The notes under the pieces: generated by a model
What the model saw: the letters and a program-made list of their open reading frames with translations, nothing else
Databases searched by the model: none
What the model was told of the DNA's origin: nothing
Origin: an uncultured Clostridia bacterium
GTDB taxonomy: Bacteria > Bacillota_A > Clostridia > TANB77 > CAG-508
NCBI GenBank assembly: GCA_947588915.1
Contig: CANPZA010000040.1
Coordinates: 1-11,243, forward strand
Reading direction: 5' to 3'
Length of the DNA: 11,243 nt
Translations under genes and position numbers: made by a program
Shown here: piece by piece, positions 5,165-11,243 of the stretch
How positions within the stretch are numbered: position 1 is the stretch's first letter
Layout of the letters: every line of letters begins with the position of its first letter

Positions 5165-6115
5165 ATGCTAAAAATATATAATACAAATTTAGAAACAGAT
5201 AAAATGGAAGAAGTTAAAGAATTTAAAAAAGGGGCATGGATTAATTTGGCAAATCCATCGGAAAATGAAATAAAAAAAGTTGCTGAAGGAGTCAATATTG
5301 ATGAGGACTATATAAGAGATGCTTTGGATTATGAGGAAAAAGCAAGAATTGAGAGAGATGATGATGATGATATAACTCTTATAATTGTAGATACACCCGT
5401 AGTTGAAAAAGGAGAAGAAAATGATGCGTATTCTACAATCCCAATGGGAATGATTGTAGTAAGAGATGATTTCTTTATAACAGTTTCTTTGGAAAAAAAT
5501 AAAATAATTGAAAATTTTGAAAAAAGAAAAGTAAAATATTTTCAAACATATAAGAAAACAAGATTTATCTTCCAAATATTATACTTGAATTCTTCATACT
5601 TTTTAAATTACTTAAAACAAATCAATAAAGAGACTGAAATAGCAGAATATATATTAAAAAATTCAATGAAAAATAAGGAACTTTTAAAATTATTAAGTTT
5701 AGAAAAGGGTTTAGTATATTTTACAACTTCTTTAAAATCAAATGAACTTGTTATGGAGAAAATAATGAGAGGAAAAATAGTAAAATTATACGAAGATGAT
5801 GAAGAAATACTAGAAGATGCAATTACTGAAAATAGGCAGGCTATAGAAATGTCACAAATTTATAGTAACATTTTAAATGGAACAATGGATGCATATGCAT
5901 CTATAATATCTAATAATTTAAATGGGGTTATGAAATTTTTAACATCTATAACAATTGTGTTAGCTGTTCCAACAATGATATCTAGTTTTTGGGGAATGAA
6001 TGTAGGACTTCCATTTCAAAATAGTCCATTTGGATTTGTGGCAATGATATTAATATCTGTAGTATTAACCTTAATAGTAACTTACTGGTTGAAGAAAAAA
6101 GATATGTTAAATTAA
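5165..6115 (+). CDS. corA: CorA-family magnesium/divalent metal-ion channel
   Basis: This 316-residue protein has the CorA layout. A large acidic cytoplasmic N-terminal domain (about 1-240) contains WINLANPSENEI and a D-rich stretch (RDDDDDITL). A long helix follows, then two C-terminal membrane helices (about 252-275 and 290-310) and a short basic tail. The GMN selectivity motif ends the first helix (277-279), in the context WGMNVGLP rather than the classic YGMN. The family forms pentameric channels for Mg2+, and some members pass Co2+ or Ni2+. AAGGGG lies eight bases before the ATG at 5165. GTG 5156 and ATG 5159 overlap that site and are less likely. Single-gene transcript ending at the hairpin at 6125. 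Confidence 0.88.
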   Translation: MLKIYNTNLETDKMEEVKEFKKGAWINLANPSENEIKKVAEGVNIDEDYIRDALDYEEKARIERDDDDDITLIIVDTPVVEKGEENDAYSTIPMGMIVVRDDFFITVSLEKNKIIENFEKRKVKYFQTYKKTRFIFQILYLNSSYFLNYLKQINKETEIAEYILKNSMKNKELLKLLSLEKGLVYFTTSLKSNELVMEKIMRGKIVKLYEDDEEILEDAITENRQAIEMSQIYSNILNGTMDAYASIISNNLNGVMKFLTSITIVLAVPTMISSFWGMNVGLPFQNSPFGFVAMILISVVLTLIVTYWLKKKDMLN

Positions 6116-6124
6116 AGTAAAAAT

Positions 6125-6150
6125 AAAAAAACAAGATTTCTTGTTTTTTT
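6125..6150. terminator. Terminator after the corA-like gene
   Basis: ACAAG (6131-6135) and CTTGT (6140-6144) form a short stem extended by seven A and seven T residues on either side, with a plus-strand T-run to 6151. The A-run gives a matching T-run on the other strand, so it is symmetric. The GC part is weak. Confidence 0.6.
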
Positions 6151-6241
6151 TATTTGAATAAAATGTATAATTTTGAATAAAAAACATATACTATAAAAAA
6201 ATAAAATACTTATTTTTAATAAAATAAAGGAGGAAAAGAAA

Positions 6242-6433
6242 GTGAAAGTTATAGATAAAATAGCATTAGTTTTAATCATTATAGGTGCTTTAAATTGGGG
6301 ATTAATTGCTCTTTTTAACTTTGATTTAGTAGCAGCTATATTTGGTGATATGACAATAATCTCTAGAATAGTTTATGGATTAGTTGGAATATCAGGACTA
6401 TGGGGAATAAAATTATTGTTTGACAAAGACTAA
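6242..6433 (+). CDS. DUF378-family small membrane protein
   Basis: This 63-residue protein has two hydrophobic helices (about 6-26 and 40-60) and little else. The sequence DKIALVLIIIGALNWGLIALFNFDLVAAIFG, containing the ALNWGL core, is characteristic of DUF378 (PF04070), a family of unknown function common in Bacillota. The start is GTG at 6242, supported by AAAGGAGG eight bases upstream; no ATG fits better. It is probably co-transcribed with the next gene 73 bases downstream, since no terminator is seen between them. Family assignment is confident; no function is known. Confidence 0.8.
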   Translation: MKVIDKIALVLIIIGALNWGLIALFNFDLVAAIFGDMTIISRIVYGLVGISGLWGIKLLFDKD

Positions 6434-6506
6434 AATAGGATATATAATGTATTTTAACAATTTGTAACATTACTTCATATTTACAGTTAAAAGAGGAGGA
6501 GTAACT

Positions 6507-6803
6507 ATGACAAAGAAAAAAAGAAGATTTTTGTCATTGGAAGTTAAAGTTGGGAAAGACCGGGAATTAAAAATAATAGGGAGACTAGAAAAAATTCCTG
6601 AAATAGGAGAAGAGTTAACCTATGTAAGTGATGGTCAAAAAAAATATACACAGGAAATAGTGAAAGCTATAAAGTGCAATGGTGTATATGACCGGAGATA
6701 TCCTGGAAGATTGAAAATAATAACAGATAGAAATATATATATATCTGATGATTTAATTATTTTCAACGAAAACCAAAGAGGGAGAGGATTCCCTTTGATG
6801 TAG
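6507..6803 (+). CDS. Hypothetical 98-residue basic protein
   Basis: I do not recognise a family. The protein is soluble, with no signal or membrane segment. It has a very basic start (TKKKRRF) and alternating hydrophobic patterns suggesting beta strands (LSLEVKV, LKIIGRL, ELTYV, LKIITD, IYISDDLIIF), so a small all-beta fold is plausible. AGAGGAGGAG lies close upstream of the ATG, giving a strong translation signal. A strong terminator begins at the stop codon. The basic N-terminus could contact nucleic acid, but nothing else supports that. Confidence 0.65.
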   Translation: MTKKKRRFLSLEVKVGKDRELKIIGRLEKIPEIGEELTYVSDGQKKYTQEIVKAIKCNGVYDRRYPGRLKIITDRNIYISDDLIIFNENQRGRGFPLM

Positions 6804-6845
6804 GCTACTTAAAAGAGTAAAGGTATACTTTTTAAGTAGCCTTTT
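6802..6845 (+). terminator. Strong intrinsic terminator
   Basis: GGCTACTTAAAA (6803-6814) pairs with TTTTAAGTAGCC (6830-6841), with further inner pairing in the 15-base interior, followed by TTTT (6842-6845). It overlaps the TAG stop of the 98-residue gene. On the other strand no T-run follows, so it serves only the plus-strand unit. Confidence 0.85.
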
Positions 6846-6859
6846 AATATATTTATAAA

Positions 6860-7915
6860 TCATTCTATTATGCTATTTTCAATAAAATCAAATTTTCTTT
6901 CATAGTCTTTTGTTTCTTTATTTGCCATATAAACTTCACTACGATTTTTTTTCAAAAATTCAATAATTTGATAAACATCAATCCAAATTTCGTTTGGACT
7001 ATCTACTTGAGATTCATCAAAAATAAGTTGCATACCAAAATGTAAATGAGGAACATTAATATTATTTACATTTTCTTTTGTACTATAACCTGTCATACCA
7101 AGATATCCAATAACATCACCAGCTTTAACAGTCTTCCCTTCTTCTAAACCTTCACTATATGGATGGTTTTTTCTTAAATGTGCATAGTAATAATATCTTT
7201 TACCATCAAGACTTCTTATGCCAACCCTCCATCCACCATATTGATTCCAACCTAAATGCTCAATAACACCTGACTCAACAGCAATAACAGGAGTTCCAAT
7301 GCTACCCATTAAATCATTTCCTAAATGTGTTCTTTTAAAACCATAAGATCTAGAGTTTCCAAAATCATCATAATGACTAAAGCTATAATTTTTAGCAATT
7401 GGCAAAAAAGCTTTTAAACCATATTTTTCTTCATATGTTGTCACTCCATCTTCTTTTTTAACTTCAATAGAATAATTACCAAGAAATCCACTTAGGACAG
7501 CAGAATAACTTTCATAGTAATAATTGTAAAATTTCATTGTAGAAGTTAAGTCTTCAATTTTTTCACCATTTTTTAATTGAGAAATCAAGTTAGTCAAATC
7601 GCTAGACTTAAAGTTTTTAAAATTCCCACCATTTTTACAAGCAAGATATGCTAATAGTTCAATCCAATTATATTTTATTTCTTCATTATTTTGATGAGAT
7701 TGAATATCTAAATTAGCAGTTTTGCTTAATACATCAGAAGTTACATTAAAATCCACCCATTTTATAAAGTCTTTTACATTTTCAGATTTTTCTGAATTTT
7801 TAATATCATTTTCAGAACCATATGAAAAATATATTGCTAAAGAAGAAATAAAGAATAGAAAAATTAATGTAAATATAAATATTTTTTTTGGAAAAACAAA
7901 TGAATGAATAAACAT
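6860..7915 (-). CDS. Membrane-anchored M23 (LytM-type) peptidase
   Basis: This 351-residue protein has an N-terminal hydrophobic helix (about 10-31) that anchors it in the membrane with the rest outside. A unique region runs from about 40 to 165, then the peptidase_M23 domain from about 165 to 300. All zinc and catalytic positions are present: His197 and Asp201 in THLGND, His246 in YYAHL, and His290 and His292 in PHLHFG. Members cleave peptide cross-bridges or stems of peptidoglycan during growth, division or sporulation. A complete active site argues for an active enzyme rather than a LytM-type activator or scaffold. AAGGGGAT lies just before the ATG. It is divergent from the large deaminase-like gene across 215 bases, and no clear sporulation-sigma promoter is seen there. 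Confidence 0.88.
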   Translation of the reverse strand: MFIHSFVFPKKIFIFTLIFLFFISSLAIYFSYGSENDIKNSEKSENVKDFIKWVDFNVTSDVLSKTANLDIQSHQNNEEIKYNWIELLAYLACKNGGNFKNFKSSDLTNLISQLKNGEKIEDLTSTMKFYNYYYESYSAVLSGFLGNYSIEVKKEDGVTTYEEKYGLKAFLPIAKNYSFSHYDDFGNSRSYGFKRTHLGNDLMGSIGTPVIAVESGVIEHLGWNQYGGWRVGIRSLDGKRYYYYAHLRKNHPYSEGLEEGKTVKAGDVIGYLGMTGYSTKENVNNINVPHLHFGMQLIFDESQVDSPNEIWIDVYQIIEFLKKNRSEVYMANKETKDYERKFDFIENSIIE

Positions 7916-8047
7916 ATTAATCCCCTTATTAAATATATTAAAAAATTGAATAAATAGAATAGACTTATTAAGAAAAATTAATTATAATAAATTAAAATAA
8001 TAAAGATTTTTTTAATGTTATTTTTATAAATATTAGGTAACATAAAT

Positions 8048-8076
8048 TTGATTTTCCTTGAATTATATGGTAGAAT
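8048..8076 (+). promoter_or_regulatory. Promoter of the deaminase-like gene
   Basis: TTGATT (8048-8053), 17 bases, TAGAAT (8071-8076). It lies about 55 bases upstream of the ATG at 8131. The remaining intergenic sequence 7916-8047 is AT-rich with no convincing signal for the divergent peptidase gene. Confidence 0.5.
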
Positions 8077-8130
8077 ATTGATAAATATTTTTTAGATGCT
8101 AGATTTTTTGAATGAGAAATGGAGGTAAAA

Positions 8131-10662
8131 ATGGAAAAGTTATTGTGCAAATTTTATTTAGACAGAGAAAAAGATATTATTGTGAATATATATAAAGAAA
8201 AAGAAGATGAAGTAACTTATATACTTGAAACTCCAAATCATAATTCTGGAAATTTAATAACTAATTTAGCAAAGCTATGTAATGTGAAGACTATAAAAAA
8301 TGAAAATGATATGAAAATTATAAAAGGTATAATTCCTGCTAGTATTAATGGTGATAATGAGATTGTATATATATTAAGATTAGGAGGAATTAAAATTGCA
8401 AATATATATGAAAATGGAAGGATAGAATTAAAGGCGAAAATACCTGCAATATCTAAAACATTAATGTCACAAACAAAGAATTATAATTTACCAATTGCAA
8501 AAACGATAATAAAATCATATATATTAAAAAAATCAAAATTTATAACTGATTTACATACTCATATGAATGCTATATTAACACCAGACCAGTTAATTGCATT
8601 AGGTATTAAACATCAAATAAAATATCCTTTATATTATATTAAGAAACTAAACTTAAAACTTACGAAAACTCAAGAAAAAAATCTTTTAGAACAAAGAAGG
8701 AAGGTAGAAAAAAGATTTGAGAATTCAAATTTAGTTGGAAAATATTTAACAAGAAAGATAGATGACAATACATTTATAAATTTTGCAGATTTTATTTTAA
8801 ATAATATAGAAAATGCTAGTTATAATATATCAAAAATAAGAACAAGCTTAGCAATATTAAAAGATGGTCAAGCTGTATTTACAAATCTTGAGAAATTATA
8901 CATTTATAGATATGTTTTTTGTAAAGGAATAGAATCAGATGAAAAAATAGACTTAAATAAAGAAAAAATAGAACAAATTCCAGAACAAGATATAAGAAAT
9001 ATTTTAAAAATAATGTTAGAAGATATTAAAAAAGAACAATTAAGAAGTATAAATATAAGACAAGATAAACTTTTATGGATAGCAAGAGAATATCAAAAAC
9101 AAGGAATTAAATATGTAGAAATAACAAATACCGACTTAGCAAAGGCAGATGGACCTGCTATTGAATTTATTGAAGAGTTGCATGAGATAATGCCTTATAT
9201 TGAACAAAATACAGGTGTTAAATTAAGATTTTTAGTTGGATTGAGAAGAGTTCCCTTAACTATTATAAAGGATCAAATTATAGGTGGAAATTATTTAAGA
9301 GAAAATTTGGATGTATTAAAAACAGTTGCTAAAAGTCCTTATGTCGTTGGAAGTGATTTTATTGGAGAAGAGATGAATGATATAGAGGAACTTAAGCCAG
9401 CAATTAAAGAATTAGTTGAATATGTAGAAAAAGTAGATTCGGATTTCACAATAAGAATACATGCAGGGGAAAATGATAGTTTTAAAGAAAATGTAGCAAA
9501 ATCAATAGAATGTGTTAAACAATCATTGTCTACAGGACAAAAAATGCCAAAAGTAAGATTAGGTCATGGATTGTATACACAAGATTTATCTTCTGTAGAA
9601 GGAAAAAAGCTAATGAAAGACATGAAAAAGAACAATATTGTTCTTGAATTTCAATTAACTTCTAATGTAAGATTAAATAACTTAACTAATTTAAAGATTC
9701 ATCCATTAAAAACTTATTTAAAAAATGGAATTAGATGTGTACAAGGAACAGATGGTTGTGGATCATATGGAGTGGATACTATAGATGAACAATTAGCTCT
9801 TTATAATTTATTAAATTTAACAGATGAAGATTTTATGAAAATGAGAAAAGTTGAAGATCAGATTATTGAACAAAGTGATATATATTTTAAGAAAAAACAG
9901 AAGGAATTTATTAAATTTTTAAAGGGTAGAACTATAAAAGAAGCATTATCAGAGTTAGAAAAAGAAAATCACAAGAAAAGTAAAAATAATAATACTTCTA
10001 TGAGAATTAATAATAATATTGAAGCAGAAAGTATATTAAAGGAAAAAATAAAGATGCTTCCAGAAGATAAAATTCCTATTGTTATTGCAGGAGGAAGCTT
10101 TAATAAAAAGGGAAAAATCACAAATGTAACTGAAGAAGGGAAAAAAATATTAGAACAATTAATTGAAAGTATTGATTCTAAAAAGGCATATTTTGTTATA
10201 GGACACAAAATGCAAGGTTATGAAAAAGAAATAGTTAATATTAGTAAGAAATTAAATAAAGATATAGAAATTAATGCTATAATTCCTAAAATGATTTCAA
10301 AAGAAGAGTCAAAAGAACTATTAAGAAATAATTTAAATGGAGTAAGAATTTCTATAGAAAGTGATGAAATGGGGATATATAAGAGTTTTAATTATGAAAT
10401 TTTTGAAAGAAGGAAATCTGTAGTCATGGCTTTTGATGGAAATTGGCCTGTATCTAATTTAATTCAAGAAGCTAAAAATGGTAAAGGTAATGCAAAAATA
10501 TATGTTAATGAAGAAAAGAAAATTTTATCTGATAAAGCAAAGTCTTTAGGTGGATATGTAGTTCCTTTTAATTTAAAACAGAATATTGTAGAAAAGATTT
10601 TAAAAGATAATCCAGAGATTATTGATAAGTCAAATAATTTATATAAGAAAATTGATTTATAA
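8131..10662 (+). CDS. Divergent adenosine-deaminase-type metallohydrolase with C-terminal SLOG-like domain
   Basis: This protein has 843 residues from the ATG five bases after GGAGG; an ATG at 8119 overlaps that site. Residues 1-135 are an N-terminal region I do not recognise. Residues about 136-590 form an ADA-superfamily TIM barrel: DLHTH (His142, His144), RIHAGE (His444, Glu447), LGHG (His479), TSN (Asn512) and GTDG (Asp541). These match the zinc ligands and acid/base of adenosine and AMP deaminases. Two differences stand out: the span from HxH to HAGE is about 300 residues against about 200 in mouse ADA, and the second Asp of the TDD motif is Gly. A polar linker (about 605-645) leads to a Rossmann-like domain with VIAGGS (651-656), VIGHKMQG and a late FERR...AFDGN, like the nucleotide-binding SLOG group. 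The substrate is unknown; this is not a housekeeping ADA by length. Confidence 0.75.
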   Translation: MEKLLCKFYLDREKDIIVNIYKEKEDEVTYILETPNHNSGNLITNLAKLCNVKTIKNENDMKIIKGIIPASINGDNEIVYILRLGGIKIANIYENGRIELKAKIPAISKTLMSQTKNYNLPIAKTIIKSYILKKSKFITDLHTHMNAILTPDQLIALGIKHQIKYPLYYIKKLNLKLTKTQEKNLLEQRRKVEKRFENSNLVGKYLTRKIDDNTFINFADFILNNIENASYNISKIRTSLAILKDGQAVFTNLEKLYIYRYVFCKGIESDEKIDLNKEKIEQIPEQDIRNILKIMLEDIKKEQLRSINIRQDKLLWIAREYQKQGIKYVEITNTDLAKADGPAIEFIEELHEIMPYIEQNTGVKLRFLVGLRRVPLTIIKDQIIGGNYLRENLDVLKTVAKSPYVVGSDFIGEEMNDIEELKPAIKELVEYVEKVDSDFTIRIHAGENDSFKENVAKSIECVKQSLSTGQKMPKVRLGHGLYTQDLSSVEGKKLMKDMKKNNIVLEFQLTSNVRLNNLTNLKIHPLKTYLKNGIRCVQGTDGCGSYGVDTIDEQLALYNLLNLTDEDFMKMRKVEDQIIEQSDIYFKKKQKEFIKFLKGRTIKEALSELEKENHKKSKNNNTSMRINNNIEAESILKEKIKMLPEDKIPIVIAGGSFNKKGKITNVTEEGKKILEQLIESIDSKKAYFVIGHKMQGYEKEIVNISKKLNKDIEINAIIPKMISKEESKELLRNNLNGVRISIESDEMGIYKSFNYEIFERRKSVVMAFDGNWPVSNLIQEAKNGKGNAKIYVNEEKKILSDKAKSLGGYVVPFNLKQNIVEKILKDNPEIIDKSNNLYKKIDL

Positions 10663-10681
10663 CATAAGTTAAATGATAATA

Positions 10682-10757
10682 TGGTGCGCCCAGAGGGATT
10701 CGAACCCCCTTCTGCAAGTTCGTAGCCTGCTATTCTATCCAATTAGACTATGGGCGC
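10682..10757 (-). tRNA. tRNA-Arg(ACG)
   Basis: A 76-base tRNA with encoded CCA: acceptor GCGCCCA/TGGGCGC, anticodon stem GCAGG/CTTGC, loop CTACGAA with anticodon ACG, T-arm GGGGG-TTCGAAT-CCCTC. A34 is normally edited to inosine by TadA to read CGU, CGC and CGA. The D-stem GTCT/GAAT is weak, with one mismatch and two G-U pairs, as in some tRNA-Arg. It faces the deaminase-like gene, whose stop is only 20 bases away with no terminator between. Confidence 0.93.
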
Positions 10758-10843
10758 ATATAAGAAATTAAAAATTTTTTTAATAAGATATACAAGGGAT
10801 TTACCTTGTTTATAAAGTTTTTAGGAAAGTAAGTATATTAAAT

Positions 10844-10872
10844 AATATAACACTATTTTATCATATTTTCAA
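10844..10872 (-). promoter_or_regulatory. Candidate promoter of tRNA-Arg
   Basis: On the minus strand TTGAAA (10867-10872), 17 bases, TATATT (10844-10849). It implies a leader of about 80 bases before the tRNA, which contains a small perfect hairpin (ACAAGG 10792-10797, CCTTGT 10804-10809). Moderate support only. Confidence 0.4.
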
Positions 10873-10922
10873 GATAAGTGATATAGTTTTAAGTGAAAAA
10901 ATTAAAAATTCGCAAAAAAATA

Positions 10923-10951
10923 TTGCATAATTGTTGAATTTGTGTTATTAT
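10923..10951 (+). promoter_or_regulatory. Promoter of tRNA-Pro
   Basis: TTGCAT (10923-10928), 17 bases, TATTAT (10946-10951), ending 28 bases before the mature tRNA 5' end. This is the usual distance for a single tRNA gene. Confidence 0.5.
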
Positions 10952-10979
10952 ATATAAGCATTTATAAATAAAAATATAA

Positions 10980-11055
10980 CGAGGTGTAGCGCAGTTGGTA
11001 GCGCGCGTGGTTTGGGACCATGAGGTCGCAGGTTCGATCCCTGTCGCCTCGACCA
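10980..11055 (+). tRNA. tRNA-Pro(UGG)
   Basis: A 76-base tRNA with encoded CCA (11053-11055): acceptor CGAGGTG/CGCCTCG, D-arm GCGC-AGTTGGTA-GCGC, anticodon stem CGTGG/CCATG, loop TTTGGGA with anticodon UGG, T-arm GCAGG-TTCGATC-CCTGT. All stems are sound. T-runs (11056-11061 and 11066-11070) follow at once and probably stop transcription. Confidence 0.95.
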
Positions 11056-11101
11056 TTTTTTACCCTTTTTCAAGGGAATTTAAGAGAATTTTGAGAAATT
11101 C

Positions 11102-11169
11102 GGCTCTTTGTCAATAGTTGGGGTGAAACAACTTTACAGATGTTTCACCCCAACTATTGACAAAGAGCC
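11102..11169. repeat. Perfect 29-bp inverted repeat, possible IS end or MITE
   Basis: The arm GGCTCTTTGTCAATAGTTGG... (11102-11130) is repeated exactly in inverse at 11141-11169 around a 10-base centre. There is no mismatch in 29 pairs, and the arms are clearly richer in GC than the surroundings. Arms beginning GGCTCTTTGTCAA resemble, from memory, the terminal repeats of ISL3-family insertion sequences. The element could be a 68-bp MITE, the palindromic end of an IS whose gene lies to the right, or a bidirectional terminator. I see no target-site duplication in the flanking bases. Confidence 0.6.
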
Positions 11170-11201
11170 TTAATTGTTTGCATACGGTATCCATCTTGCT
11201 G

Positions 11202-11243
11202 TTATAATTTTGCCTCGATAACATTACCAAGTTCAAGTTCAGA
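11202..11243 (-). CDS. C-terminus of a minus-strand gene (partial)
   Basis: Thirteen codons (SELELGNVIEAKL) run from the right edge to a TAA at 11202-11204. They are less AT-rich than most of the window. The stop lies about 32 bases from the inverted repeat, an arrangement expected for a transposase gene ending just inside an IS terminus. Too little is visible to name a family, and the frame itself is provisional. Confidence 0.3.
   Translation of the reverse strand, partial: SELELGNVIEAKL

Noticed and set aside
5189..5575. 128-codon minus-strand open frame opposite the corA-like gene
   Set aside because: Its Phe/Ile/Tyr-rich, low-complexity translation is what AT-rich antisense DNA gives, and it has no start signals.
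8131..10662. A full RADAR defence system
   Set aside because: RADAR needs the RdrA ATPase beside RdrB. No ATPase gene flanks this one, and the neighbours are a peptidase and tRNAs, so only a distant resemblance of the deaminase domain can be claimed.
9969..10742. Minus-strand open frames opposite the end of the deaminase-like gene and across tRNA-Arg
   Set aside because: One is antisense to the C-terminal domain and the other starts inside the tRNA. Neither has a ribosome site or a sensible protein pattern.
1..11243. CRISPR array, prophage or integrase-bearing island
   Set aside because: There are no regularly spaced repeats and no integrase, phage structural or cas genes. Apart from the right-end palindrome, the window has ordinary chromosomal gene content.

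Overview
The window looks like chromosomal DNA of a very AT-rich Gram-positive bacterium of the Bacillota, probably an uncultured or gut Clostridia-type lineage. Evidence: strong AGGAGG-type ribosome binding sites, TTGACA/TATAAT promoters with 17-18 base spacers, CCA encoded in the tRNA genes, TGA used as a normal stop, and Firmicutes-type protein families (CadC-like ArsR repressor, CadA-like ATPase, M23 peptidase, CapA-like protein).

Left end (1-1000): the tail of an upstream reading frame and its terminator, then a small acidic unknown protein on the minus strand. Next comes a perfect promoter and a tRNA cluster in unusual condition. The first member is only the decayed 5' half of a tRNA-Lys(UUU). 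The second is a tRNA-Lys(CUU) whose anticodon is split by a compact 194-base self-splicing group I intron. P1, P2, P3, P4, P6, P7, P8, P9, P10 and the terminal G can all be traced by eye. The intron has no homing endonuclease gene, and a terminator follows the tRNA. This is the most striking element of the window.

Middle (1100-6850): a membrane-anchored CapA-family metallophosphoesterase-like protein on the plus strand converges on a minus-strand metal-resistance operon: CadC-like repressor, P1B-type Zn/Cd/Pb ATPase without its own N-terminal metal-binding domain, and a separate 67-residue HMA metal-binding protein. The operon promoter carries two copies of a 16-base inverted repeat, one inside the promoter spacer and one downstream of the -10, so self-repression relieved by metal is the likely control. 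Divergent from it is a CorA-family magnesium/metal-ion channel gene. A DUF378-type two-helix membrane protein, a 98-residue unknown protein and a strong terminator follow.

Right part (6860-11243): a membrane-anchored M23 (LytM) peptidase on the minus strand is divergent from a large plus-strand gene encoding an 843-residue protein. That protein has a divergent adenosine-deaminase-type metallohydrolase domain and a C-terminal Rossmann/SLOG-like domain, an architecture suggestive of nucleotide signalling or defence but not proven here. After it come tRNA-Arg(ACG) on the minus strand and tRNA-Pro(UGG) on the plus strand. The window ends with a perfect 29-bp inverted repeat, probably an insertion-sequence end or MITE, next to the C-terminus of a minus-strand gene.
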